Shown here: positions 17,398-26,442 of the stretch, one piece after another
How the letters are laid out: each line of letters starts with the position of its first letter
How positions within the stretch are numbered: position 1 is the first letter of the stretch
DNA from: Bacteroidales bacterium
GTDB lineage: Bacteria; Bacteroidota; Bacteroidia; Bacteroidales; Paludibacteraceae
Length of the DNA: 64,000 bases
Direction: 5' to 3'
NCBI GenBank assembly: GCA_012519425.1
Contig: JAAYQF010000093.1
Location: forward strand, 1 to 64,000
Notes under the pieces: model-generated
Told to the model about the DNA's origin: nothing
What the model saw: only the letters and a program-made list of their open reading frames with translations
The model's database searches: none
Made by a program: the position numbers and the translations under genes

Positions 17398-18223
17398 AGC
17401 TCATATCCAAACTTTTTACTGAATGAGTCAATGCACCTACTGAAATATAATCTACTCCGCATTCGGCATAAGTGCGCAAATTGTCCAAAGTAATTCCTCC
17501 TGAAGATTCAATTTCATACCGGCCGTCTATTATCTCAACGGCTTTACGGGTGTCTTCCGGCGAGAAGTTATCCAGCATGATGCGGTCTACTCCTCCCACT
17601 TCCAGTACTTGTGACAACTCATCAAAATTTCTGACCTCTATCTCAATCTGTAAATTTTTACCTTTTGCCTGGAGATATTCCCGGGCTCTTGCAATGGCAT
17701 TTTTAATTCCTCCTGCAAAGTCCACATGATTATCCTTCAACAAAATCATGTCGTACAAACCTATGCGGTGATTGACGCCACCGCCTATCCTGACAGCTTC
17801 CTTTTCAAGCAAGCGCAATCCGGGTGTTGTTTTGCGGGTATCCAACACACGGGTCCCGGTACCCTCCAAAGCTTTTACATATTGATGGGTGCGGGTAGCA
17901 ACACCACTCATTCTTTGCATGATGTTCAGCATAAGTCTTTCGGTTTGCAATAAGGAATGTACCTTCCCTTCCACCACAAAAGCAATATCACCCACTTTAA
18001 CTGCAGAACCGTCAGGAATAAAAACCGTCATTTTTAACTCCGGATCAAAAGCGTAAAAAATCCGGCGGGCGATTTCAACGCCTGCCAGTATACCGTCTTC
18101 TTTGATAATAAGTTGAGATTTGCCAACAGCTGTTTCGGGGATGGATGATAAAGTAGTGTGGTCGCCGTCACCTATGTCTTCTGCGAACCAGGATGCAATC
18201 AGGTGGTTAAAATTTTCAGTCAT
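17384..18223 (-). CDS. nadC: Nicotinate-nucleotide diphosphorylase (carboxylating)
   Basis: Protein of 279 residues, full length. It joins quinolinate and PRPP to give nicotinate mononucleotide in de novo NAD synthesis. Conserved family blocks seen are EDIGDGDHT (15-23), LDTRKTTPGLR (137-147), KEAVRIGGGVNHR (151-163), LYDMILLKDNH, and the C-terminal SSGGI...YAECGVDYISVGALTHS. The start overlaps the upstream DUF4783 gene by eight bases, so the two are probably co-translated. Its 3' end overlaps the convergent MATE gene by 14 bases. nadA and nadB are not in the window. Confidence 0.97.
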   Translation of the reverse strand: MTENFNHLIASWFAEDIGDGDHTTLSSIPETAVGKSQLIIKEDGILAGVEIARRIFYAFDPELKMTVFIPDGSAVKVGDIAFVVEGKVHSLLQTERLMLNIMQRMSGVATRTHQYVKALEGTGTRVLDTRKTTPGLRLLEKEAVRIGGGVNHRIGLYDMILLKDNHVDFAGGIKNAIARAREYLQAKGKNLQIEIEVRNFDELSQVLEVGGVDRIMLDNFSPEDTRKAVEIIDGRYEIESSGGITLDNLRTYAECGVDYISVGALTHSVKSLDMSFKAV

Positions 18224-18605
18224 TGGTTGATTCTATTCTCAATTGTTGTATCAATTGCTGTCCCGATCGGGTTCTTGTCAGCACATAAACCCGATATGTA
18301 GCATTTCCCGCTTTCATGGTGCCAATGGCAAAAGCAGAAGAATCTTTATTTCCTTTATGCAGTATTTCAAAAGTTTGAATTTTATTTTTACGAAAAAAAT
18401 CTGTCACTATTCCGGTAGCTTGTTGCTTGCTGAAAACATCACTGGTCGAACCGACAACCAATTCAACATTGTCGTTAAAACATTCAGAAAGCACTGCAAC
18501 ATCACCGTTTGCAAAGGCATTCAGTATTTTGTCAGATACATCCGTTTGAGCATGTACGACAAAAACCGAACACATCAATAAGATAAAAGGCATCAGTGAT
18601 TTCAT
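18216..18605 (-). CDS. DUF4783 family exported protein
   Basis: Protein of 129 residues with a signal peptide (MKSLMPFILLMCSVFVVHAQ, cleavage after Ala19 or nearby). The mature part is a small NTF2-like domain (ILNAFANGDVAVLSECFND, then TDFFRKNKIQTF). This family is confined to the Bacteroidota and is commonly found beside nadC, as here with an eight-base overlap. Its role is unknown. A minus-strand TATTTTTG -7-like box lies at 18662-18669, about 57 bases before the start. Confidence 0.8.
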   Translation of the reverse strand: MKSLMPFILLMCSVFVVHAQTDVSDKILNAFANGDVAVLSECFNDNVELVVGSTSDVFSKQQATGIVTDFFRKNKIQTFEILHKGNKDSSAFAIGTMKAGNATYRVYVLTRTRSGQQLIQQLRIESTND

Positions 18606-18661
18606 ATGATTATAATTTATTTTCTACCACATTTACACCTATTTTCCGGTGAAGTCCACCG

Positions 18662-18669
18662 CAAAAATA
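18662..18669 (-). promoter_or_regulatory. Possible -7 box of the DUF4783-nadC unit
   Basis: Minus strand TATTTTTG fits TAnnTTTG. No -33 TTTG at the usual spacing. Confidence 0.35.
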
Positions 18670-18732
18670 CATTATTTTTTCTTAATGATAAAAATTGTGA
18701 TGAAATTGAAGGAAAGGCACACCATTTTTGCT

Positions 18733-20055
18733 TTACTCAAATAATATTTCGTTTGCTTTCGGTTTTTTTCTTCCCTTTTCAAAAAAGAATTTTTCTTCTC
18801 CGAACGCAGGTTCTAACTGGTCAAACCAGGTTGCTTCCGGGTCGTACTTTGCAAAAAATGGTATATCTACCCATTTTGCATTTCTCCCTTGTAAAAAACG
18901 AAGCACATAAACTTTCTCTCCTTTCACTTCTTGTACACCAAGTACTTGAATTTTACCGGGCTCACAGCTCATGCTTGGACCTCTTACAGTTCTACAAAGC
19001 CCGCTTACTTGTCTGTATGCCTTCCGAAAAATATCCCAACATTTATCCAGAGGAAGTTCAAAGTATCGCTTTGAACCCGTATCACGCGCTACAAACATAT
19101 AATAAGGAATACATCCCAAATCTACCTGCTTTCTCCACATTTCAGCCCATATTTCGGGTTTATCGTTAATGTTTTTTAGTAAAGGGGATTGTGTGCGAAT
19201 TTGTGCCCCTGTAGCTCGAATTTGTTTGATTGCATGCTGAACTTCAAAAGTTTTTAATTCTGCCGGATGATTAAAATGTGCCTGAATAGCCAAATTTTTA
19301 CCTGCTTTTATTATTTGTTCAAACAATTTGAGCAATTCTTTGCTGTCTTTATCTTTTGTAAAGCGGTAGGGCCAATAACTCAGTGCCTTGGTTCCAATTC
19401 GAATAGTATGTATATTTCTAAATTCAGACCGTAAAAGAACATTAATGTAGGATGCAAGAACTTGCGTGCTCATGGTCATTGGATCACCACCCGTAAAGAG
19501 AACGTCTGTCACCTTATTATTTCGAAGCAGATATTGAGCAAGCAAACTCGTTTCTTTCATAGCAAATTTCAAATTAGACATCCCGCTAAATTGTGGCCAA
19601 CGAAAACAAAATGAACAGTAAGCATGGCAGGTTTGCCCTTGACTTGGGAAAAATAAAACCGTCTCGGAATATTTATGCTGAACACCTTTTAATTTGATGT
19701 TATTCATCTCCGGTACATTGTGTTCCTGTCCTGCCGGGTTTGGATTTAGCTCCATGCGGATTTCATGTACTTTTTTGTTTAATGTAGCCTGATCTGCACC
19801 TTGATCCAACAGTTTTTTTACTGCATTATAATGTTTTTTTTCAAGCATCCCCTTCCTCGGAAAGGTAAGTGTAAATATTGGATCATCATCTATTTGTGTC
19901 CAATCGATAAGCTCATCTATAACATAATTGTTTGTCTTGAAAGGAAGCACACGCCCTACAACTTCAATTGCTTCAATCATTTCATCTGACAAGTTTGCAA
20001 TTTGCGGAATGCTTTTATAATTATGCAATGTGTACGTTTTGAGTTGCTTTGTCAT
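18733..20055 (-). CDS. KamA-like radical SAM protein (lysine 2,3-aminomutase family)
   Basis: Protein of 440 residues. The radical SAM [4Fe-4S] motif is Cys143-x3-Cys147-x2-Cys150 (CHAYCSFCFRW), followed by TGGDPM near 194. The overall layout matches the lysine 2,3-aminomutase/EpmB group, but HAYC and RWPQF replace the more usual PVYCRFCFR-K of true KamA, and the lysine fermentation genes (kamDE, kdd, kce) are absent. It may act on another amino acid or on a protein. It is a single gene with a well-formed promoter at 20191-20220. Confidence 0.82.
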   Translation of the reverse strand: MTKQLKTYTLHNYKSIPQIANLSDEMIEAIEVVGRVLPFKTNNYVIDELIDWTQIDDDPIFTLTFPRKGMLEKKHYNAVKKLLDQGADQATLNKKVHEIRMELNPNPAGQEHNVPEMNNIKLKGVQHKYSETVLFFPSQGQTCHAYCSFCFRWPQFSGMSNLKFAMKETSLLAQYLLRNNKVTDVLFTGGDPMTMSTQVLASYINVLLRSEFRNIHTIRIGTKALSYWPYRFTKDKDSKELLKLFEQIIKAGKNLAIQAHFNHPAELKTFEVQHAIKQIRATGAQIRTQSPLLKNINDKPEIWAEMWRKQVDLGCIPYYMFVARDTGSKRYFELPLDKCWDIFRKAYRQVSGLCRTVRGPSMSCEPGKIQVLGVQEVKGEKVYVLRFLQGRNAKWVDIPFFAKYDPEATWFDQLEPAFGEEKFFFEKGRKKPKANEILFE

Positions 20056-20190
20056 TTTATTATTTTTTTAGAAGTGTTTTGATACAATAGGATTGTCCTA
20101 CTACAACAAACAGATATAACCAACTAACTTATAGTGACTTACAATGAGGCAGAAAGGAAAATAAAAATCTGTTTTCCACATAAACTATTT

Positions 20191-20220
20191 CAAAGTTAGG
20201 AAAACACGAGAAAACCCAAA
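20191..20220 (-). promoter_or_regulatory. Promoter of the KamA-like gene
   Basis: On the minus strand TTTG (plus 20217-20220), 18 bases, then TAACTTTG (plus 20191-20198) fit both consensus boxes. The leader would be about 130 bases. The rest of 20056-20400 holds no gene, only a TTTTGAGACAGTCC fragment near 20322 and the -7 box of the kinase gene. Confidence 0.65.
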
Positions 20221-20368
20221 AAACTTTTTAAGGATTTTTAAAAAAATAACTTGGCGAGTTATCAACTATTACTGTCAGATAAAACATTGATAATTGACAA
20301 GCAATCAGGATTGAATATTTATTTTGAGACAGTCCTGTGTATCAAATACCGCTTTCTAATTTTTTCAT

Positions 20369-20376
20369 TAGCTTTG
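20369..20376 (+). promoter_or_regulatory. Putative -7 box of the sensor kinase gene
   Basis: TAGCTTTG matches TAnnTTTG and lies 24 bases before ATG 20401. It lies inside the longer TTG-started reading frame (20251), which supports the internal ATG. Confidence 0.5.
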
Positions 20377-20400
20377 TGGTTTCAAATAAAGCTCAATACA

Positions 20401-23400
20401 ATGCGGCTAAAGAAATCACATAAAGTCCTGTGTATTGCGTTTGTGTTATTTACAATCGCAGGCCTGGTCCTTGAATTTCTGAGCCACCATGCATCTATTC
20501 CATCTTTTTCAGTCGAAAATTTTCAAAAGGCTATTTTTCATTCCATTGAAAAATCTGATGATCTCGTAACGCAAATCGCAAATGATGATAATTTATCCGA
20601 TGAAACCTTACTGGACAATTGCTTTCAGTTAAAACAGGAAATAGCCGTTTTTATTTATCAGAACAATGAATTGCTATTTTGGAACAACAACTCGTATGTA
20701 ATTAATGAAGAAGCAATTCACAAAGACGGACAGTGGCATTTCGTACATCTTCCCAATGCATATGGCATTTACAAATGGTATAACCGGACTGATCATGCAG
20801 CCATTCTGGCTTTTATACCCATCAAAACAGATTATCCCTACGAAAATAATTACCTGATCAAAAGCTTCCTCCCTCGCTTTAAAATTGATGACAGCATAGA
20901 AATTTCAGATGACGTTGGCGATGAAGGCATTATAATCACTGCTCCCAATGGTGATTTTTTATTCAGCCTGGTTCCCGATACCACAACAAACATCCATAAA
21001 CCCATTCAAACTGCTGGATTTGTGATATTTACAATATCTTTCTTTTTGCTGCTGATATTGTTCTTCAATATCAACGGATTTTTAAAGACAAAGTATCTAA
21101 CAAACCTGCAGTTCTTTGTAACAACCGCTATGACCGGAGCTGTGTTACTATTGGGAATTTACACCGGTTTTCCAAGACTGTTCTTTGCCAATCATCTGTT
21201 TGAGACGAAAGATTATACTGTCAGTCAACTGACCAATACTTTGATTTCACTAACTACAATCAGTCTGTTTGTCCTCGTTGCCCTGGTATTATTTTATGCG
21301 AAAGTGGCAGAAAAAAAACCAAAACTCCTGGTTCGAAAAGTATTCTTTTTGTTTTATCTGCTTTTTTACTTTGAAATCTTTAAAAGGATCGTTTTACATA
21401 CAAATATCAGCTTTTGTATTTCAAATATTCACGAAATTGATTACTTCAATATCTGGGCGCAGGTATTGGTTTTCATTTTAAGTATCGGACTATTTGTTTT
21501 TTTGCTGATTATCAACGACAGGCAGATTAAGCCTCAAAAACTTTCAAAACTGATACCTGTCGATTTTCTTCTTGCAGGTATCGGTATTTTCATTTACAGT
21601 TTGATATTTCGTGAATTTGTGACTCTTTTCACCGGGTTGCTTTTGACGGTAATCGCTTTCAATTATATATGGACATATCTGCTTGACAAGAAAATCACCC
21701 GAAATATTTTTGCCGTTTTTATGCTCCTGATCAGCGTATTGGTTTTTTACGATGCATATTATTTTACTGCATATAAAAAGAGTAACAAATACCGCATACA
21801 AGCCGAGAACATATTGATCAACGGGCATGCTCCGGATGATCCTTTCGCAATTCTTTTGTTGGAAGATTTGGATAAAAGTCTGAAACAGGACCACAAACTA
21901 AAAGAGCTTTCTGCAGGCACTCTTGAAACTGACTCAATCATAAACCAATACCTGTATCAAAAATATTTACAGGGTTTTTGGAATCAATTTACAGTGCATA
22001 TCCGGACTTTATCCAAAAACTCTCATGAGATGTCTTACTATGTGCGTTTTTTGGAATATGCCGGCAAAAAGATAAAAAACACAGATTTTTACAGTTTGCC
22101 TGTTTCAATGTATGATATAAGCTTCATAGGCCTGGTAGATATTTATCAAAGCGATCCGGAATACAAAGCTTCTGATGAACACAAGTTCTTGGTCTTTGAG
22201 TTCCAGCCTAAAACCAACTTCAGAAGTTATAGTTTCCCCGATTTATTGATCAGTGAAGAAGCAGATGCAAAAAGACAAAAACAGATTTCCATTGCTAAAT
22301 ATGAGCAGAATCGCCTCACATACAGTGACTCAAAATATAATTGGAACGAAACGGACTTGATCTTTAACAATGCAGATGAAGGATTCTCGAAGTTGAAATA
22401 TAAAGATAAAAAGTTTTACATCTTCAAAAAAGGTTATACGAAAATAGTTATAACAGAAATCACAACTTTTTCATTCCGAAATTTTATATTTTACGCCCTG
22501 TTTGCGGTGTTGGTTTATTTGCTTTTCGCGATGGGTGTGTCGCATTTGTACCAAATCATTCAGCAAAGGCGAATCAATCCGCCGGGCTTGACCGGAAAAT
22601 TTCAGTTTGTATTCATTTTCATGCTGTTGATAAGTTTTATCAGCATTTTAATATTTTCCCTGAACTACATCAAAAACGACTATCAGCAGGAGCAAATTTC
22701 GGAACTTGAAAAGAAAAAACATTACATTCAAAAATCGCTTCAGGATCTGTATTATTGGACGGAAGACATCCGCATGGTTGATAAACAGGACCTGAATAAT
22801 AATTTGCAAGAGCTTGCTTACAGATACCAGGTTGATATCAATGTGTTCGATAATGCCGGTCGGCTAAGGGGAAGTTCGCAGTCCTTGATCTTTAGCAATC
22901 ATTTGATCAGTGACCTGATGTCTCCGGAAATATACTTCACGGAAAATGAGACACAAAATCAATATGAACAGATTGGTAATCTGACTTATTTGGCTACATA
23001 CACCGATTTATTGAATGGTGATTTCCTGCAAATCGGATTTATTTCTATTCCCCAATACTTTAGTCAGACTGAAATAAATGCCAAATTGGATCAATTTTCA
23101 GGAACAGTAGTGCAAATCTACCTTATCGTCATGATTCTTTCCGTGATCCTCATTCTGATTGCGGGCAGAAGAATAGCAGAACCTTTGCATCAGCTTGAAA
23201 ACAAAATGAAATTGATGCGTTTGGACGGTAAAAACGAGAAAGTAGAATACAAGTCCAAAGATGAAATTGGTCAGTTGGTTGAACAATACAACCGGACTGT
23301 TGAGGAGCTTGAAAAGAACACGCAACTTTTGCTGGCTTCTGAAAGAGAAACGACCTGGAGAACCATGGCACGCCAAGTAGCACATGAAATAAACAACCCG

Positions 23401-24054
23401 CTGACTCCCATGAAGTTGACGCTACAACAATTGCAGCGAACCAAAGATATCAATCCAGAGCAATTTGACAAGTATTTCGTAAAAGCCACCCAAACACTGA
23501 TTGAACAAATAAATAATTTGTCGCGCATAGCCGGTACTTTTTCTGAAATTGCCCGCATGCCTGAAATCAAATTCACTGCTATTGACATTGCCAAAAAGTT
23601 GGTTTCAGTTATACATTTATTTAAACTGGATGAAGAACATATCCGTATTATCTATGACGGCCCGCAAAGTGATGTAATTATTGATTGCGATGCCGAACAA
23701 ATTGTTCAGGTATTTAACAATATATTAAAAAATGCTACTCAGGCATTTAAAAGAGGTGCAGAAAGTAAAACTGCAAAAAATAAAACTGCAAAAGGTACAA
23801 TCAAGGTCGTGTTAACAGAAGATAAAGAAACAATCACCATTTCTTTTACAGACGACGGTCCGGGAATACCCGAATCAATTCAGGAAAATATTTTCAAGCC
23901 CAATTTTACGACCAAAAGTACCGGTATGGGCTTAGGATTAAGTATTTCTAAAAGCATCGTAGAAAATATGGGTGGAGAAATTTCGTTTACAACTGCATTA
24001 GACATAGGAACAACATTTACAATTAAACTACATAAAAAAAGACATGAGAATTAA
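20401..24054 (+). CDS. Large multi-pass sensor histidine kinase
   Basis: Protein of 1,217 residues from ATG 20401. A TTG at 20251 would add 50 residues but precedes the likely promoter. The first ~250 residues look like one membrane segment plus a periplasmic sensor domain. Next come a cluster of about eight hydrophobic segments (roughly 210-460), a second periplasmic stretch, another membrane pair, a HAMP domain (after GRRIAEPLHQLENKM), and a cytoplasmic kinase core. The phosphoacceptor is His995 in QVAHEINNPLTPMK. The N box is NILKNATQAF, and the G boxes are DDGPGIPE and GMGLGLSISKSIV. The core is NtrY-like. No response regulator gene is adjacent. The last 11 bases overlap the dipeptidyl peptidase gene, so the two are co-expressed. 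Confidence 0.9.
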   Translation: MRLKKSHKVLCIAFVLFTIAGLVLEFLSHHASIPSFSVENFQKAIFHSIEKSDDLVTQIANDDNLSDETLLDNCFQLKQEIAVFIYQNNELLFWNNNSYVINEEAIHKDGQWHFVHLPNAYGIYKWYNRTDHAAILAFIPIKTDYPYENNYLIKSFLPRFKIDDSIEISDDVGDEGIIITAPNGDFLFSLVPDTTTNIHKPIQTAGFVIFTISFFLLLILFFNINGFLKTKYLTNLQFFVTTAMTGAVLLLGIYTGFPRLFFANHLFETKDYTVSQLTNTLISLTTISLFVLVALVLFYAKVAEKKPKLLVRKVFFLFYLLFYFEIFKRIVLHTNISFCISNIHEIDYFNIWAQVLVFILSIGLFVFLLIINDRQIKPQKLSKLIPVDFLLAGIGIFIYSLIFREFVTLFTGLLLTVIAFNYIWTYLLDKKITRNIFAVFMLLISVLVFYDAYYFTAYKKSNKYRIQAENILINGHAPDDPFAILLLEDLDKSLKQDHKLKELSAGTLETDSIINQYLYQKYLQGFWNQFTVHIRTLSKNSHEMSYYVRFLEYAGKKIKNTDFYSLPVSMYDISFIGLVDIYQSDPEYKASDEHKFLVFEFQPKTNFRSYSFPDLLISEEADAKRQKQISIAKYEQNRLTYSDSKYNWNETDLIFNNADEGFSKLKYKDKKFYIFKKGYTKIVITEITTFSFRNFIFYALFAVLVYLLFAMGVSHLYQIIQQRRINPPGLTGKFQFVFIFMLLISFISILIFSLNYIKNDYQQEQISELEKKKHYIQKSLQDLYYWTEDIRMVDKQDLNNNLQELAYRYQVDINVFDNAGRLRGSSQSLIFSNHLISDLMSPEIYFTENETQNQYEQIGNLTYLATYTDLLNGDFLQIGFISIPQYFSQTEINAKLDQFSGTVVQIYLIVMILSVILILIAGRRIAEPLHQLENKMKLMRLDGKNEKVEYKSKDEIGQLVEQYNRTVEELEKNTQLLLASERETTWRTMARQVAHEINNPLTPMKLTLQQLQRTKDINPEQFDKYFVKATQTLIEQINNLSRIAGTFSEIARMPEIKFTAIDIAKKLVSVIHLFKLDEEHIRIIYDGPQSDVIIDCDAEQIVQVFNNILKNATQAFKRGAESKTAKNKTAKGTIKVVLTEDKETITISFTDDGPGIPESIQENIFKPNFTTKSTGMGLGLSISKSIVENMGGEISFTTALDIGTTFTIKLHKKRHEN

Positions 24055-26215
24055 GACACTTTTTATGCTAATCGTGTCTGCTATGACCACAGCAGGCGCA
24101 TCTGACTTGTTATATCAAATTACTGATGGTGCATTCAAGGCGACAAACAATGAGATTCCTGTATCCATGAATGATGGAGAGCATTATACCTTAATGACCG
24201 ACAAACAAACCATCATCAAATTTAACTATAAAACAGGTGCTGTAGTTGACACTTTATTATCCATCAAGCAGGTAGAAAATGCACCTATTGACTCTTTCGA
24301 GGGATACATCATGAGTCCGCGGGAAAAGAAAATCCTGGTTTATAACAACAAACAGATGCGGTACCGTCGTTCTTTTACCGCCAATTATTATATCTATGAC
24401 ATCAGGTACAAAGAATTTGATCCGTTATCGTCCCGAATGCCGCAAGAAGCGCCGGTTTTCTCACCGGATGACCGGTATATTTCATTCGCTCACAACCAAA
24501 ATCTATATATGAAAAAAGTGGATTTTAAGACCGACATTCAAATCACAAAAGACGGTGAGTATGGTAAAATCAGCAATGGTGTTTCCGATTGGTTATACGA
24601 AGAAGAATTTGAGGCCACACATTATCATACCTGGAGTCCGGACAGTAAACTATTGGCTTTTGTAAAGTTTAATGAACGGGCAGTGAAAGAATTTTCTTTC
24701 CAGACTTTCTTAGACAAAAACAAAAAAGATTTCCTGCTTTACCCTGAACAAAAAGCTTTCAAATACCCCAAGGCAGGCGAGGAAAACTCACATGCCATAG
24801 TGTGTATATATGATGACTATAACAAAACAACACGGGTTGTCGAACTCATTAACGATGACGCGGATCATTATATTCCACGCATCAAATGGACTAATAGCAG
24901 CGATCAACTGGCTGTTTTTCAATTAAACAGGAATCAGAATCAATTGGACATGTATATGGTGAATCCCAGAACAATGATTGCCAAGCTGCTCACCAGAGAA
25001 GAAAGCAAAACCTTTGTGGATTATAAAAATATCGATTACCTGAAATTTTGTAAAAACAGCACTGACTATTACAACGTGAGTAGCCGCGACGGCTATAAAC
25101 ACATCTACAGACACAGAAAAGACGGCAGTATTGCCCGGCAAATAACCAAAGGCAACTGGGATGTTACCGATTTTTATGGCGTGGATGAAAAAAGAGACAT
25201 AGTTTATTATCAGAGTGCAGAATCATCACCCTTACAGCGACAGGTTTATGCCATCAATGCAAAAGGTAAAAAAACAAATCTGACAGATGCAAAAGGTACA
25301 AATCGGGCATTCTTTAATAAAAACTTCACTTACTTCGTACATCAACACTCCGATGTTAACACACCTGACACCTATGTTTTAAGAAATGACAAGGGTACAA
25401 ATATCAGGGAGATAGAAAACAACCAAAACCTATCTGACGCCTTCCGTTCACATCAACTCAATCAAAAAGAATTTTTCAGTTTTGAGACTGCAGACGGTGT
25501 TTCGTTGAATGGCTGGATGTTGAAACCAGTCAATTTTGATGAAAACTTCCGATATCCGGTTTTAATGATACAATATTCCGGTCCCGGTTCTCAGCTTGTG
25601 TTAGACAGATGGGACATAGGATGGGAGTACTACTTAAGTACTAGGGGTTATATCACTGTATGTGTGGACGGTCGCGGCACCGGATCACGAGGCAAGGCAT
25701 TCGCAGATTCAGGTTACAAACAGCAATGCATTCCGGAAGCAGCGGACCAGGTTGCGACTGCAAAATACTTAGGCTCTTTGGATTACGTCGATAAAAATCG
25801 CATAGGGATTTGGGGATGGAGCTACGGAGGTTCCATAACCATACTGGCAATGAGCAGCGGAGAACCCATATTCAAAGCGGGTATTGCCGTAGCCCCGGTA
25901 ACAGATTGGCGATTTTACAATACGGCTTACACAGAACGTTTCATGCAAACACCTGAAGAAAACTATGCCGGCTATAAAAACACTTCCTGCCTGCTAAAAG
26001 CCGATCAATTAGAGGGCAGATTGCTGTTGGTGCACGGAACAGCTGACGACAACGTACATTACAGTAACACATTGGTTTATGCCGACAGATTGGTTGAAGC
26101 AGGAAAACAATTTGACATGCAGATTTATACCGACAAAAACCACAGCATTTTAGGCAAACAAACCCGGAGGCATCTGTATCAAAGGATGGTGGATTTCTTA
26201 CTGCAAAATCTATAA
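24044..26215 (+). CDS. Dipeptidyl peptidase IV (S9B family)
   Basis: Protein of 723 residues with an N-terminal signal peptide (cleavage near Ala19 in MTTAGASD). An eight-bladed beta-propeller domain (about 40-480) contains EEEFEATHYHTWSPD, whose Glu pair binds the substrate N-terminus. The alpha/beta-hydrolase domain has the triad Ser593 (GWSYGG), Asp668 (GTADDNVHY) and His700 (KNHSI). Spacing of the triad is close to that of the human enzyme. It removes X-Pro or X-Ala dipeptides in the periplasm, a main route for peptide use in asaccharolytic Bacteroidales. The start overlaps the sensor kinase gene by 11 bases. Confidence 0.95.
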   Translation: MRIKTLFMLIVSAMTTAGASDLLYQITDGAFKATNNEIPVSMNDGEHYTLMTDKQTIIKFNYKTGAVVDTLLSIKQVENAPIDSFEGYIMSPREKKILVYNNKQMRYRRSFTANYYIYDIRYKEFDPLSSRMPQEAPVFSPDDRYISFAHNQNLYMKKVDFKTDIQITKDGEYGKISNGVSDWLYEEEFEATHYHTWSPDSKLLAFVKFNERAVKEFSFQTFLDKNKKDFLLYPEQKAFKYPKAGEENSHAIVCIYDDYNKTTRVVELINDDADHYIPRIKWTNSSDQLAVFQLNRNQNQLDMYMVNPRTMIAKLLTREESKTFVDYKNIDYLKFCKNSTDYYNVSSRDGYKHIYRHRKDGSIARQITKGNWDVTDFYGVDEKRDIVYYQSAESSPLQRQVYAINAKGKKTNLTDAKGTNRAFFNKNFTYFVHQHSDVNTPDTYVLRNDKGTNIREIENNQNLSDAFRSHQLNQKEFFSFETADGVSLNGWMLKPVNFDENFRYPVLMIQYSGPGSQLVLDRWDIGWEYYLSTRGYITVCVDGRGTGSRGKAFADSGYKQQCIPEAADQVATAKYLGSLDYVDKNRIGIWGWSYGGSITILAMSSGEPIFKAGIAVAPVTDWRFYNTAYTERFMQTPEENYAGYKNTSCLLKADQLEGRLLLVHGTADDNVHYSNTLVYADRLVEAGKQFDMQIYTDKNHSILGKQTRRHLYQRMVDFLLQNL

Positions 26216-26344
26216 AGAGACAATTGCATTTTATAAGTTAAACTAACTTTGCTTCGCCTTTCAGTTATTTTTCAATTGAATCAAAAAACGGCATAAACAT
26301 GTTTTACAACATATCGTGCACGGATGTTTTTTATAAAAAAGAAA

Positions 26345-26374
26345 TTTGCAATACATTTAATTGTATTAACTTTG
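26345..26374 (+). promoter_or_regulatory. Promoter of the MFS-ROK operon
   Basis: TTTG (26345-26348), 18 bases, TAACTTTG (26367-26374): both boxes fit. The leader is about 60 bases to ATG 26443. A further TAACTTTG at 26244-26251 lies just after the peptidase gene and has no obvious -33 box. Confidence 0.7.
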
Positions 26375-26442
26375 GGGGTTGAAAAATTTTGAATTTCTCA
26401 AATTTTTAATATATAAAATTATCGTTTAAAACATTTTATCTC

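Noticed and set aside
20251..20400. TTG start extending the sensor kinase by 50 residues
   Set aside because: A TAGCTTTG -7 box at 20369-20376 lies within this stretch and the ATG at 20401 begins a normal membrane-protein N-terminus.
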